Assembly (NCBI RefSeq): GCF_009811655.1
Contig: NZ_BGJX01000010.1
Location: 51,071 to 115,070, forward strand
Source: Methylosinus sp. Ce-a6
GTDB taxonomy: Bacteria; Pseudomonadota; Alphaproteobacteria; Rhizobiales; Beijerinckiaceae
Reading direction: 5' to 3'
DNA: 64,000 bases
Shown here: in pieces, positions 44,698 to 53,815 of the stretch
How positions within the stretch are numbered: the first letter of the stretch is position 1
Layout of the letters: each line of letters begins with the position of its first letter
The notes under the pieces: model-generated
Databases searched by the model: none
What the model was told of the DNA's origin: nothing
The model's input: only the letters and a program-made list of their open reading frames with translations
Position numbers and translations under genes: made by a program

Positions 44698-44728
44698 GAA
44701 GGCCCGGGGCGGAAGGTTCCGGGCCTTC
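44698..44728 (+). promoter_or_regulatory. Stem-loop between atpE and atpF'
   Basis: GAAGGCCCGG / CCGGGCCTTC, a perfect 10-base stem with an 11-base loop, 8 bases after the atpE stop and without a U-tract. It could protect the upstream mRNA or partially terminate, consistent with the c-ring needing about ten copies per enzyme. Confidence 0.6.
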
Positions 44729-44767
44729 GTCGCATCTGACAACACTCGAAGAGGTTTCGGAGCCGTC

Positions 44768-45364
44768 ATGGCGAACATCGTTCTCGCCGCCGCCGAGGAA
44801 GCGGCGCCGCACGCCGCGCAGGGCGCGACGCATGAGTCCGCGGGGCATGGGACCGTCGAGCATCACGGCGGGGGCGACTTCCCGCCCTTCGACACGAATA
44901 ATTTCGCGCCGCAGCTCGTCTGGCTGGCGCTGATTTTCGGTCTTCTCTACATCCTCATGTCGCGCATCGCGCTGCCGCGCATCGGCTCGATCCTGAGCGA
45001 GCGCGAGAGCCGCATCGAGAGCGACCTCTTCGCCTCCCGCGAGCTGCAGGCGAAGGCGCAGGCCGCCGCCGCCGAGCATGACGAGACGCTGCGCGCCACC
45101 AAGGCGCAGGCGCAGGACATCGGCCGCGCCGCGCAGCAGCAGGCCGCGTCGGAGACGGCCTCGCGCCGCGCTTCGGAAGAGGCCGCCTTCGCCAAGAAGG
45201 TCTCCGAGGCCGAGGCGAAGATTCTCGCCGCCAAGTCCGAGGCGCTGTCGAATGTCGAGGCGATCGCCACCGAGGCCGCCGGCGCGATCCTCGAGAAGCT
45301 GACCGGCGCCCGTCTCGCCGCCGAGACGCTGCAGAGCGAATTCCGCAACATCAAGGCGAGCTGA
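44768..45364 (+). CDS. atpF': F0F1 ATP synthase subunit b'
   Basis: A 198-residue b'-type stator subunit (atpG in some annotations). A His-rich N-terminal extension (THESAGHGTVEHHGGGD) precedes the single membrane helix (FAPQLVWLALIFGLLYILMSRIAL, about 46-69) and a long coiled coil rich in Ala, Glu and Lys to residue 198. Having b and b' as separate genes is typical of phototrophs and alphaproteobacteria. Followed by atpF after 14 bases. Confidence 0.93.
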   Translation: MANIVLAAAEEAAPHAAQGATHESAGHGTVEHHGGGDFPPFDTNNFAPQLVWLALIFGLLYILMSRIALPRIGSILSERESRIESDLFASRELQAKAQAAAAEHDETLRATKAQAQDIGRAAQQQAASETASRRASEEAAFAKKVSEAEAKILAAKSEALSNVEAIATEAAGAILEKLTGARLAAETLQSEFRNIKAS

Positions 45365-45378
45365 GCAGGGAACCGGCC

Positions 45379-45855
45379 ATGCATTACGACGCGGAACTTT
45401 TCGTCGCCATCGGCTTCGCCATCTTCCTCTGCGTGCTTCTCTATGTGGGCGCGCATAAGAAGCTCGCCGCATCGCTCGACGCGCGGGCCATCCGCATCAA
45501 GGGCGAGCTCGCCGAGGCCGAGCGCCTGCGCAGCGAGGCCGAGAGCCTGCTCGCCTCCTTCGAGAAGAAGCGCGAGGACGCCGAGATCGAGGCCAAGGCG
45601 ATCGTCGCCCAGGCCAAGAGCGAGGCGGAGCTGCTCGCCACCGAGGCCCGCCAGCGTCTCGAGGAATATATCGCCCGCCGCACCAAGCAGGTCGAGGACA
45701 AGATCGCCCAGGCCGAGGCGCAGGCCGCCGCCGAAGTGCGCGCCAGCGCCGCCGACGCCGCGGTGAAGGTCGTTGAAGCCGTGCTGCGCAAGGGCGTCGC
45801 TGGAACGGATTTCGTCTCCGCCGGCATTGCGGATGTGAAGTCGCTGGCGCACTGA
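45379..45855 (+). CDS. atpF: F0F1 ATP synthase subunit b
   Basis: A 158-residue stator subunit: an N-terminal membrane helix (LFVAIGFAIFLCVLLYVGAHKKL, about 5-27) and a long coiled coil (RIKGELAEAERLRSEAESLLASFEKKREDAEIEAKAIVAQAKSE) that pairs with b'. Last gene of the F0 operon, with a terminator at 45876-45910; the F1 genes must be elsewhere, as usual in alphaproteobacteria. Confidence 0.95.
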   Translation: MHYDAELFVAIGFAIFLCVLLYVGAHKKLAASLDARAIRIKGELAEAERLRSEAESLLASFEKKREDAEIEAKAIVAQAKSEAELLATEARQRLEEYIARRTKQVEDKIAQAEAQAAAEVRASAADAAVKVVEAVLRKGVAGTDFVSAGIADVKSLAH

Positions 45856-45875
45856 CGACCGCACGATAAGAACAA

Positions 45876-45910
45876 AAACGGCCCGAAGTCGCGAGACCTC
45901 GGGCCGTTTC
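45876..45910 (+). terminator. Intrinsic terminator of the F0 operon
   Basis: AAACGGCCCGA ... TCGGGCCGTTT stem with a 12-base loop (AGTCGCGAGACC), A-rich before and T-containing after (TTTCCTATT). Located 21 bases after the atpF stop. Confidence 0.85.
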
Positions 45911-46898
45911 CTATTGTCACCCCAGCCGTCATTGCGAAGAGACGGACGTTCGTCGCTTTGGCGCGCAGGCTGCTGGTCGCCTTGTGAAGATATGCGACGC
46001 AGGGAGCCGTCATCGAGGGCGCCGTCGCCGCGAAGGCCGCCTGACCGCTTCCCGTCCGAAGCGCCGGCCGGACGAAGATCGGCCGAGCGGAGCTTGAATA
46101 GCCCGAGGTCCAATGGCCTCGGCCCGGATCCGAGGCGGGCGATCCGATGGATCGCGTGGCGTTCACGACGCCGCGGCGAAGAATGGTCTCGCCCTCCCGA
46201 GCCTCGCCCGCCGAATGCGGAATCAGCGTGCGGTCGCAAAGCTGCGACGACCGAATGTGCGTTTGTTCCGTCAAGACAGACGATCCCTGCCGGCCGCGGC
46301 CGCGCGCTCCTCGTACCACAGCGACAGCGCCGAAGCCATGCGAGCTGGACCATCATCATGCGCGGCCGCGCATTGCGGCCGCTATCCATCCCCATGGAAT
46401 CTTCGCTCCGCGCGCGATGATGGCCGGGGCGGTCATCGTTTCTTCGAGCGAAGCGAATTTGAATTGAAATCGAATATATACGAACGTTATATCAATATAG
46501 TTTTCTATTCTTTTGCAAGCGACCGCAGAAAAATGCCTTCGGAAGGCCGCGCAGATGACGGCATAAATCACTGAAAATAGATGATATTATCCCTGACGCC
46601 GGGGCCGGTCTCGTCCAAATAGGTACATGTCCTAATTTTGGAATTCGCGCGTACCAAGTAATGACGAATCAGCGCGGCGCGCCGCGATCCGGCCGACCAG
46701 GAGATTTGGTTCTGATGGTCTCGACCTCTCGATTTCACCTCCATGCGCAATCGAACAATTCGAAACATTCCTTTCGGCGTCTCGTCTTCGACGATCCACT
46801 GCGCAGCCCCCTGGCGTTCAGGCCGAAACATCTTTCTTCTGACCCACGCCTCATCGACAAAACTGTATCGAGTTTGCCTAACGCGTAAGGAGTTCCTC
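45911..46898. other. Gene-poor region with repeat remnants and an AT-rich stretch
   Basis: About 990 bases without a gene I can support. 45927-46010 looks like a decayed repeat C (CGTCATTGCGAAGAGACGGACG), and fragments such as GGCCGGGGCGGTCATCG (46422-46438) recall the flank at 35669. From about 46440 to 46680 the DNA is unusually AT-rich (GAATATATACGAACGTTATATC). A minus-strand frame at 46568-46966 has no recognisable protein features. Possibly the scar of a lost insertion. Confidence 0.5.
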
Positions 46899-47405
46899 AT
46901 GATTACCGTGTCGCAATGCGCGGCCCGAGCGGGTCTGGCTTCCAACGAGCTGGTTCTCGGCGCCATCCCCTCTTCCGACCATGACGCGCTCCTCGAGAGC
47001 TATATGCTCAACGCTCATCGCGGCCTCGGCGCCGTGCGGGCCATGATCGTTTCCGATCTGCGCGCCTACCTCGATCTCGGCGTCGCTTCGCGCGCCGCCG
47101 ATCTGCTCATCGTGCTCAGGCTGCTGCTGACGGCCCATCCGGAGGCCGGTGTCGCCGCTTCGACCCTGGCCGCCGAGCTCGACGCCGCCTTCGAGACCGC
47201 GCTCGCCGCCCAATATCTGGATGCGCGCCGAAGCCGCCCCGCATCCGCCGGGGCCTCGCGTGTGCCGGGGGTCGTGCTGTCCTTTTCGCGTGAGGGCCGC
47301 CGGGCCGATCGTCGCGCGGCGCTCGGCGAGCCGCCGGGATCCCACGGCGGCGACGCGGTCGTCGCCCGGCCGGGCTCGCGCCTTTCCCTGAGGAGCGATC
47401 GCTGA
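46899..47405 (+). CDS. Conserved-looking hypothetical protein
   Basis: A 168-residue protein I do not recognise. The first 105 residues look like a helical globular domain (DALLESYMLNAHRGLGAVRAMIVSDLRAYLDLGVASRAADLLIVLRLLLTAHPEAG); the last 60 are arginine-rich and low in complexity. No signal peptide or membrane segment. AAGGAG lies 6 bases before the ATG, the best evidence that it is expressed. It follows the AT-rich stretch, whose 3' end presumably holds the promoter. Wobble usage is GC-rich like its neighbours. Confidence 0.7.
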   Translation: MITVSQCAARAGLASNELVLGAIPSSDHDALLESYMLNAHRGLGAVRAMIVSDLRAYLDLGVASRAADLLIVLRLLLTAHPEAGVAASTLAAELDAAFETALAAQYLDARRSRPASAGASRVPGVVLSFSREGRRADRRAALGEPPGSHGGDAVVARPGSRLSLRSDR

Positions 47406-47738
47406 GCGGCCGAGCGGGCCTTCGCCGCTTCGAGCGAGTTCTGTGTCGAATTTCTTGCATATGCGGGAGTTTCACGGAAAAGATCTGCTTCCGATTCTTC
47501 GAGTTTTCGCTCGAGCTCGATCGCGACGCGAGGGAGGAGCCGCGCCATCGGCTCGTGATTGCGGTCTGCAGGCTATTGCCAATCGGCGCGCCGCATAGGA
47601 TCATCCCGGCCGATTGCGCCTATTGTGGCCCGAAACCCCGCCCAACGGGCGGTCGGACGTCTTCTCGATGCGACCGATCGGCTTTTTTTATTTCGTCTTT
47701 TTTCGCCTGTCCGGATCTCGGAGCGGGGGGCCGCGGAT
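47406..47738. other. Intergenic region upstream of the FixJ-type regulator
   Basis: 333 bases with no gene I can support. It contains a T-rich segment (TTTTTTTATTTCGTCTTTTTTCGCC) at about 47682-47706 that could be promoter-proximal. No inverted repeat of note. Confidence 0.4.
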
Positions 47739-48362
47739 ATGACGACGGCGGCCATCGTCCATGTCATCGACGATGACGCCGCCGTCCGCGATTCTTTGAG
47801 GCTCCTGCTGGCGACGGAGAATTTCGACGTGCGCGCTTACGCCTCCGCGCGCGATTTCCTCGCGAGCGCCGGGCCGGGCGAAGCGGGGTGCGTCATCACC
47901 GACGTGCGTATGCCGGAAGTGAGCGGAATGGACCTGCTCGCCGAATTCAAGGCGCGCCGTGTCGATCTGCCGGTCATCGTCATCACCGCCCATGCCGATG
48001 TGACGCTCGCGGTCCAGGCGATGAAGGCCGGGGCCGTCGACCTCCTGGAGAAGCCATTCGACGACGAGGCGCTGCTCGGCGCCGTGCGCCAGGCGCTGCG
48101 CCGCCTCTTCGACGGCGAGAGCGTCGTCGGCTCCGAGGCCGCCGCGGCGCGCGACCGGCTCGCCAGCCTCACCGTCCGCGAGCGCGAGGTGCTGATGGGC
48201 GTCCTCGATGGCCGGCCCAATAAGCTCATCGCTCACGAGCTCGGCATCAGCGTGCGCACGGTGGAGGCCCATCGCGCCCGGCTGATGATGAAAATGCAAG
48301 CCAAGAGCCTCTCGGAGCTCGTGCGCATGGCGGTGCTGATTCCGCCCGCCGCATCCGCCTGA
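47739..48362 (+). CDS. FixJ-family two-component response regulator
   Basis: A 207-residue regulator with an N-terminal receiver (VIDDDAAVRDSLRLLL, phosphoacceptor Asp55 in CVITDVRMPEVSG, TAHADVTLAVQAMKAGAVDLLEKPF) and a C-terminal LuxR/FixJ HTH (SLTVREREVLMGVLDGRPNKLIAHELGISVRTVEAHRARLMMKMQAKSLSELVRMAV). No histidine kinase gene is adjacent, so its signal is unknown. FixJ proteins control oxygen- or metabolite-responsive genes. It ends 8 bases before the RecQ-like helicase gene, which may be co-transcribed. Confidence 0.93.
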   Translation: MTTAAIVHVIDDDAAVRDSLRLLLATENFDVRAYASARDFLASAGPGEAGCVITDVRMPEVSGMDLLAEFKARRVDLPVIVITAHADVTLAVQAMKAGAVDLLEKPFDDEALLGAVRQALRRLFDGESVVGSEAAAARDRLASLTVREREVLMGVLDGRPNKLIAHELGISVRTVEAHRARLMMKMQAKSLSELVRMAVLIPPAASA

Positions 48363-48370
48363 GGACGCTG

Positions 48371-49954
48371 TTGCGACATTTTCCGCTCGCTATGGAGGAG
48401 GCCCGGCGCGTCATGCGCGCGCGTTTCGGGCACGCGGCCTTTCTGCCCGGGCAGGAGAGCGCGCTTGCCGCGCTGCTCGCCGGGCGCGACGCGCTCGCCG
48501 TCATGCCCACCGGGGCCGGCAAATCGCTGCTCTATCAGCTGCCGGCGGCCATGGGCGTCGCGCCGGTCGTCGTCGTCTCGCCGCTCATCTCGCTGATGCG
48601 CGACCAGTTGCGGAGCCTCGCCCGCTCGGGCGTTCCGGCTGTGGCGCTGCATTCGGGCCAGAGCGAGGAGGAGCATGGCGAGGCGATCGCGAGCCTCGCC
48701 GGCGGGCGGGCGCGGCTCGTCTATCTCGCGCCCGAGCGCCTCGTCCAGGACGGAACGGTCGAGCTGCTGCGCAGCGCCCGCGTCGCGCTGTTCGCGGTGG
48801 ACGAGGCGCATTGCGTCTCGCAATGGGGCCACGAGTTCCGTCCCGATTACGCAAGGCTCGGCGAGATCGCCGCGCGGCTCGGCGCGCCGATCCTCGCGGT
48901 GACGGCGACGGCCGGCCCGCGCACGCGCGCCGACATTGTCGCGAGCCTCTTTGCGCGCGCGCCGGAGGTCTTCGTCTCCTCCTTCGCGCGGCCCAATCTG
49001 CGGCTTGCTTTCGCGCCCCGCGCCGACGCGCTCGGGCGGCTCGCGCGGTTCCTGCGCCGACGGGCGGGGCAGAGCGGCGTCGTCTATGTGAATTCGCGCC
49101 GCAAGGCCGACGATATGGCGGCGACGCTGCGCCGGCTCGGCTTCGACGCGCTCGCCTATCACGCAGGGCTGGACGCGGCGACGCGCGCCGCCCATCAGGA
49201 CGCCTTCTTCGCGCGCGCCGGCGTCGTCATGGTCGCGACCATCGCCTTCGGCATGGGCGTCGACAAAAAGGACGTGCGCTTCATTTTCCACGCCGATCTG
49301 CCGAATTCGATCGAGGCCTATTATCAGGAGATCGGCCGCGCCGGCCGCGACGGCGAGCCGGCCGACGCGCTCGCTCTGTTCGATCCGGGCGAGCTCGCCG
49401 GCCGCTTCGGCTTCGCGCCGCCGGCCGACGATCCCGTCGCCGCGGGGGAGACGGAGCGCCGCCGCGCCATGGCGCGGCTCTGCCTCACGCCCTCCTGCCG
49501 CTTTCAGGCGCTGCTCGCCGCCTTCGGCGAGGCGAGCGACCGCTGCGGGCGCTGCGACAATTGCCGCGGCGGCGTGCTGACTCTGCCGCGCCGCGCAGGG
49601 CTCGTGGCGCTCGGCTGGCGCGTGGCGGCGCTCGCGCGTTTTTCCGGCGTGAGCGCCGCGGCGATCGACGAGCCGGAGGCGCCGCCGAGCCTCGCCGCCA
49701 CTGCCGCCTTCGCCTCCGAAGCGAAGAAGGAGGAGGAGACGCTCAGCGTCGCCGACGAGCGGCTCTATCGGGAGCTGATCGGGCTGCGGCTCGCCATAGC
49801 GAAACGCCGCCGCCTCGCGCCGCGCGCGGTGGCGAGCGACGCGATGTTGCGGCGGCTGGCGATCGCGCGGCCGCACGCCCTGCCCGAAGGCGAGACGATG
49901 ATCGAGGCGGAGGCGTTTTTGCGCGCCGTCGGCGAGGCCGAGAGAGTGGGCTGA
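48371..49954 (+). CDS. RecQ-like ATP-dependent DNA helicase
   Basis: A 527-residue superfamily 2 helicase: GQESAL (Q/motif 0), Walker A MPTGAGKS (Lys51), VSPLISLMRDQ (Ia), DEAHCVSQWGHEFRPDY (II), AVTATAG (III), VVYVNSRRKADDMA (IV), ATIAFGMGVDKKDVRFIFH (V), YYQEIGRAGRDG (VI), then the RecQ zinc-binding cysteines (RLCLTPSCRF, CGRCDNC). The C-terminus (from about 445: DERLYRELIGLRLAIAKRRRLAPRAVASDAMLRRLA) resembles an HRDC domain. Slightly shorter than E. coli RecQ. TTG at 48371 (GAGG upstream) is used; ATG at 48392 is the alternative. Confidence 0.92.
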   Translation: MRHFPLAMEEARRVMRARFGHAAFLPGQESALAALLAGRDALAVMPTGAGKSLLYQLPAAMGVAPVVVVSPLISLMRDQLRSLARSGVPAVALHSGQSEEEHGEAIASLAGGRARLVYLAPERLVQDGTVELLRSARVALFAVDEAHCVSQWGHEFRPDYARLGEIAARLGAPILAVTATAGPRTRADIVASLFARAPEVFVSSFARPNLRLAFAPRADALGRLARFLRRRAGQSGVVYVNSRRKADDMAATLRRLGFDALAYHAGLDAATRAAHQDAFFARAGVVMVATIAFGMGVDKKDVRFIFHADLPNSIEAYYQEIGRAGRDGEPADALALFDPGELAGRFGFAPPADDPVAAGETERRRAMARLCLTPSCRFQALLAAFGEASDRCGRCDNCRGGVLTLPRRAGLVALGWRVAALARFSGVSAAAIDEPEAPPSLAATAAFASEAKKEEETLSVADERLYRELIGLRLAIAKRRRLAPRAVASDAMLRRLAIARPHALPEGETMIEAEAFLRAVGEAERVG

Positions 49955-49961
49955 GGCCCCT

Positions 49962-50030
49962 CGCTCATCCCCGCTTCGCCTCGCGAGAGAAGGGGCGGGC
50001 GCTGTGCGGGGGAGGGGTGGGGGCGCTCGA
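49962..50030. repeat. Degenerate palindromic repeat between recQ-like and kef-like genes
   Basis: CCCCTCGCTCATCCCC ... CTCGCGAGAGAAGGGGCGGG ... GGGGGAGGGGTGGGGGCG. Related to repeats D and E but decayed; fills the space between two convergent genes. Confidence 0.5.
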
Positions 50031-51896
50031 CTATCCCTCGCCCTCGCTCCCCTCCGTTTCCCCCTCCGGCGCCGGCCGGGCGCGGCGCTTCTTCAGCTCG
50101 AGCAGCCGCGTCGAGGCGCGATCGGCGCGCTTGCGCGCCTCTTCGCCGGTCGGCTGCAGCAGCTTGCGATATTCGTCGCGCTTCTCGTGAATGGAGGCGA
50201 TCACATAGCCCATGGGCACGCCGAGATCGACGAGCACGGTCTCGGCGAGCTGCAGGCTCGCCTCGATCGTCTCCGGAATGGCGTCGCTCGCGCCGAGCTC
50301 GTAGAGATGCGTCGCGTGCCGCGCGTCGCGGGCGCGCGCGACGATGGCCATATCGGCGCGCTCCTGATGCGCGAGGCGCACGATCTCCTGCGCCGCATGG
50401 GGATTCTCCACCGTCACCACCAGGGCGCGCGCCTGCGCGACGCCGAGCCGCATGAGGAATTCGCGCCTCATGCAATTGCCCCAATAAATGTCGACGCCCC
50501 GGTCGCGTTTCTCGGCGACGAGCTTCGCCGAATTGTCCACGGCGACGAAAGGAATGCCGTGGCGGCTCAGCATCTCGCCGATGAGCGCGCCGACGCGTCC
50601 ATAACCGACGATGACGACTTGACCCGCGGCGATCTCGCTCTCCGGCGCGAGATGGGCGAATTCGGCCTCGTCGTCCTGCGGCCGGCGGCCCGGATTGATC
50701 CACTCGCCGAGCCGCGCCAGCCCCGGCAGGATGAAGAGGCCGAGCGTCACGGCGAGCATCGCGTCGGCGCCGAGGCCTTTCGGCAGCACGCCGGCGGCGA
50801 TCGCCGCGCCGACGAGAATGAAGGCGAATTCGCCGCCGGGCGCGAGCAGCAGCGCCGTTTCCGCCGCGACGCGTCTTTGCATCCGAAAGGCGCGGCCGAG
50901 CAGAAAGACGATCGTTGTCTTCGCCGCGACGAGGCCGAGCGCGATGACGAGCACCTGGTGGAGATCGTCGATCACGCGGCCGAAATCGAGGCCGGCGCCG
51001 ACGGAGACGAAGAACAGGCCGAGCAGCAGACCCTTGAACGGCTCGATCGTCACCTCGATCTCGCGGCGGAACTCCGTCTCGGCGAGCAGCAGGCCGGCGA
51101 TGAAGGCGCCGAGCCCCATCGAAAAGCCGGCGGCGGCGCTGGCGACGCCCGCGCCGATGATGACGAGCAGGCTCGCGGCGGTGAAGAGCTCGATCGATTG
51201 CGCCGCCGCCACCAGATGGAACAGCGGCCGCAGCAGCAGCCGGCCCGCGACGATGAGCGCCGCCATCGCCGCCAGCGCGGGCAGAAAGGCGAGCAGCGCC
51301 TTCAATCCTTCGCTCTCCACCTGCGCATCGGAGAGAAAGGAGATGAGGAACAACAGCGGCGCGACCATCAGATCTTGCAGCAGCAGCACTGAAAAGGCGG
51401 CGCGGCCGGCGGCGCGGGTGAGGCGCCGGCGCTCGGCGAGCAGGGGAATGACGATCGCCGTGGAGGACATTGCGAGCGCCGCGCCGAGCAGCGCCGCCGG
51501 CGCGGCGCCGAGCCCGGCCCAGAACACGCCGGCCGCGGCCAGCGCGCCGCCGCAGAGAAACACTTGCGAAAGGCCGAGACCGAACACCAAGAGGCGCATA
51601 CGCGCGAGGCGCTCCCAGGACAGCTCGAGGCCGATCATGAAGAGCAGGAAGACGAGCCCGAATTCGGCGATCTTGGCGACGCCCTCGAGATCGCCGAGCG
51701 CGAAGGCGGCGAGCGATTCATGCCGCTGCGCCAGCCGTCCCAGGCCGAAGGGCCCGAGCGCCGCGCCGGCGAGGAGGAAGCCGAGGATCGGACTGACGCG
51801 CAGCCGGTGGAACAGAGGCGCGACGATTCCCGCGGTGCCGAGGAACAGCAGCGCCTCGCGATATTCGCCCCATTGAAACGCCGCAGCTCCCGTCAT
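50031..51896 (-). CDS. Monovalent cation:proton antiporter-2 (Kef type)
   Basis: A protein of about 621 residues: an N-terminal CPA2 exchanger domain with about 12-13 membrane helices (residues 1-390; PLFHRLRVSPILGFLLAGAALGPFG, MSSTAIVIPLLAERR, GAFIAGLLLAETEFR, FFVSVGAGLDFG) and a C-terminal TrkA_N/RCK NAD-binding domain (VVIVGYGRVGALIGEML, from about 425). KefB/KefC proteins release K+ when gated by glutathione adducts. A charged tail follows. ATG at 51896 has AAGGA upstream. No KefF/G partner is adjacent. Confidence 0.92.
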   Translation of the reverse strand: MTGAAAFQWGEYREALLFLGTAGIVAPLFHRLRVSPILGFLLAGAALGPFGLGRLAQRHESLAAFALGDLEGVAKIAEFGLVFLLFMIGLELSWERLARMRLLVFGLGLSQVFLCGGALAAAGVFWAGLGAAPAALLGAALAMSSTAIVIPLLAERRRLTRAAGRAAFSVLLLQDLMVAPLLFLISFLSDAQVESEGLKALLAFLPALAAMAALIVAGRLLLRPLFHLVAAAQSIELFTAASLLVIIGAGVASAAAGFSMGLGAFIAGLLLAETEFRREIEVTIEPFKGLLLGLFFVSVGAGLDFGRVIDDLHQVLVIALGLVAAKTTIVFLLGRAFRMQRRVAAETALLLAPGGEFAFILVGAAIAAGVLPKGLGADAMLAVTLGLFILPGLARLGEWINPGRRPQDDEAEFAHLAPESEIAAGQVVIVGYGRVGALIGEMLSRHGIPFVAVDNSAKLVAEKRDRGVDIYWGNCMRREFLMRLGVAQARALVVTVENPHAAQEIVRLAHQERADMAIVARARDARHATHLYELGASDAIPETIEASLQLAETVLVDLGVPMGYVIASIHEKRDEYRKLLQPTGEEARKRADRASTRLLELKKRRARPAPEGETEGSEGEG

Positions 51897-51979
51897 CGCC
51901 ATCCTTTCCCGTCCCGCCGATTCGGGATTCAGCATAGGGGAGCGGACGGCCGGTTACGAACGTCGTTTCTCGGGGCTCT

Positions 51980-52033
51980 TCCTTCTCCCGCTTGCGGGAG
52001 AAGGTGGCCCGGCGTAGCCGGGTCGGATGAGGG
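51980..52033. repeat. Dispersed repeat D, forward copy of pair 2
   Basis: CCTTCTCCCGCTTGCGGGAGAAGG then GTGGCCCGGCGTAGCCGGGTCGGATGAGGG, equivalent to 30892-30944. The inverted partner is at 52105-52160. Confidence 0.85.
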
Positions 52034-52104
52034 CCGTCGGGTCGGCAGGAAATCTTCGGTGTTGTCCGAGCGCGGACCGTCGTGATGTCGCGTTTTCGCG
52101 GCGC

Positions 52105-52160
52105 CCCTCATCCGACCCTCGCTGACGCGAGGGCCGCCTTCTCCCTCGAGTGGGAGAAGG
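52105..52160. repeat. Dispersed repeat D, inverted copy of pair 2
   Basis: CCCTCATCCGACCCTCGCTG ... CCGCCTTCTCCCTCGAGTGGGAGAAGG. The 71 bases between the two copies here do not resemble the spacer of pair 1, so the paired arrangement is repeated but the spacer is not. Confidence 0.82.
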
Positions 52161-52174
52161 AGATGGGCGCCCCC

Positions 52175-53131
52175 TCACATCCCCTTGCGCGGATCGTAGG
52201 GCTTGGAGCTGCGCCATTTCTGCGCGAAGGCCTCGAGCTCGGCGTCGGCGCCCTCGGGCAGCATGATCCTCAGCGTCACATAGAGATCGCCGGCCGGCTT
52301 GCCGTCGGCGGCGGGCAGCCCCTTGCCGCGCAGGCGCAGCACGCGGCCGCCGTTGGAGCCCGGCGGTATGGTGAGCTCCACCTGGCCGCCGAGCGTCGGG
52401 GCGGCCACCTTGGCGCCGAGCGCCGCCTCATAGAAGGCGATCGGCAGGTCGAGCTTCAGATCGCGGCCCGACACGGCGAACAGCGGGTCCGGCGCGATTT
52501 TCACGGTGACGATGGCGTCGCCGGGCTCGCCGCCGGGCGGGGCGGCGTGGCCCTGTCCGCGCAGGCGGATCTGCTTGCCGTCCTCTATGCCGACCGGAAT
52601 ATTCACCTCGAGCGTGCGGCCCGTGGGCAGAAAGACGCGCGTGCCGCCGCCTTTCACCGCCTCGGCCAGCGAGATCGTCACCTGCAGCGCGACATCCTCG
52701 CCCCGCCGCGGGGCGCGGGTGCGGCGCGCGCCCGCTCCGCCGCCGAAGAGATCGGCGAAGAGGTCGGAGGGATCGAAGCCGGCGCGCCCGCCGGGGGCGT
52801 CGCCGCCGCCGAAATGGAATTCGAAATGCTCGGCGCCGCCCGGCCCGCGCTGCCCGCGCGAGAAGCCGCCCGGCCCGGCGCCGAAGCCCTCGAAGCCGGT
52901 GAAGCGCGGCTTGCCCTCGGCGTCGATCTCGCCGCGGTCGAATTGCGCCTTCTTCTTCTCGTCGCCGAGAATCTCATAGGCCGAATTGGCCTCGGCGAAT
53001 TTCTCCTTGGCCTTGGGGTCGTTCTTGTTCTGGTCGGGGTGGTATTTCTTCGCCAGATGGCGGAACGCCTTCTTGATCTCGGCGGCGCTCGCCGTCTTGG
53101 CGACGCCCAGGACGTCGTATGGATCGCGCAT
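52175..53131 (-). CDS. DnaJ-family co-chaperone, CbpA-like
   Basis: A 318-residue J-protein without zinc fingers (class B, CbpA-like). The J domain (residues 1-68) has the HPD motif in [12 protein letters not shown]; a Gly/Phe-rich region follows ([27 protein letters not shown]), then the C-terminal substrate-binding domains ([66 protein letters not shown]). It would stimulate DnaK. ATG at 53131 begins exactly at the J domain (RDPYDVLGV). Confidence 0.93.
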   Translation of the reverse strand: MRDPYDVLGVAKTASAAEIKKAFRHLAKKYHPDQNKNDPKAKEKFAEANSAYEILGDEKKKAQFDRGEIDAEGKPRFTGFEGFGAGPGGFSRGQRGPGGAEHFEFHFGGGDAPGGRAGFDPSDLFADLFGGGAGARRTRAPRRGEDVALQVTISLAEAVKGGGTRVFLPTGRTLEVNIPVGIEDGKQIRLRGQGHAAPPGGEPGDAIVTVKIAPDPLFAVSGRDLKLDLPIAFYEAALGAKVAAPTLGGQVELTIPPGSNGGRVLRLRGKGLPAADGKPAGDLYVTLRIMLPEGADAELEAFAQKWRSSKPYDPRKGM

Positions 53132-53243
53132 TTCTTTCAAAAGCCCATTGTCGCGTCCGCCTCGAGCGGCGCGGACGCTCATGTCCGACTGTCTATTTGG
53201 GAGAAGAGCTCGCGGCGCGCAAGGATGCGTCCGAGTTCGAAAA

Positions 53244-53690
53244 TCACGCCTTGCGCCAGGGACGGACGTCGATCAGCGCCCATTCGGCGGATTTCTCGCG
53301 GCAGGCCGTGCCCTGCAGCTGCTCATGGCTGTCCTTGGTCCCGACTTCCGCCAGAAAGGCGCGGCACACCCTGCCGTCGGACGGATAGGGCTGGCCGACC
53401 GGCGTGAAGGAGCCGCGCGCGCGGCTCTCCGGATTGTCCCAATTGACAGTCGCGCCGGCGCCTTGAGGATCGAGCGCGACGCCGAGCGCGGCGCTGGCGC
53501 GCCGCCAATCCTCCTGGTCGAGCCCATGGGAGAGCGTCGGCGCCGTCTTGTGCGGAATGGAGCCGGTCACATCGTCGCCGACGGTTTTCCAGGTCGGAGC
53601 CGGCTCGCCGCCGGGAATGGCGAAGGAGCAGCCGCCGAGCGCAGCCGCCGCGAGCGCGGCCGCGAGCAGGCGTGCGGCGGCCGGGCGCAC
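53244..53690 (-). CDS. Surface lipoprotein of the RT0821/Lpp0805 family
   Basis: A protein of about 148 residues with a lipoprotein signal ([17 protein letters not shown], lipobox LGGC) and the conserved domain [24 protein letters not shown], then [21 protein letters not shown], then [21 protein letters not shown], which I recognise as the RT0821/Lpp0805 (17-kDa surface antigen-like) family. No ATG lies near; GTG at 53690 starts directly before the signal peptide, though without a clear ribosome-binding site. Outer-membrane location inferred. Divergent from pdxH. Confidence 0.8.
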   Translation of the reverse strand: MRPAAARLLAAALAAAALGGCSFAIPGGEPAPTWKTVGDDVTGSIPHKTAPTLSHGLDQEDWRRASAALGVALDPQGAGATVNWDNPESRARGSFTPVGQPYPSDGRVCRAFLAEVGTKDSHEQLQGTACREKSAEWALIDVRPWRKA

Positions 53691-53815
53691 TATGGCGCGG
53701 CCGATTTGAGAACCGGCCGCGGCGGCGTTATGTGTGTCTCGCAGGTCGTGCAAATGCGCTGCCTCACCACCAGGACCACCGCCTCGTCCTTTCGGCGGCA
53801 GCTGAGGATTTTCTC

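Noticed and set aside
45927..46470. Several overlapping open frames after the atp operon terminator
   Set aside because: Arg/Pro/Ser-rich translations spanning decayed repeats; no Shine-Dalgarno or protein family.
46568..46966. 132-codon minus-strand frame in the AT-rich gap
   Set aside because: Start unclear, no ribosome-binding site, no recognisable domain; part of it runs through the composition shift.
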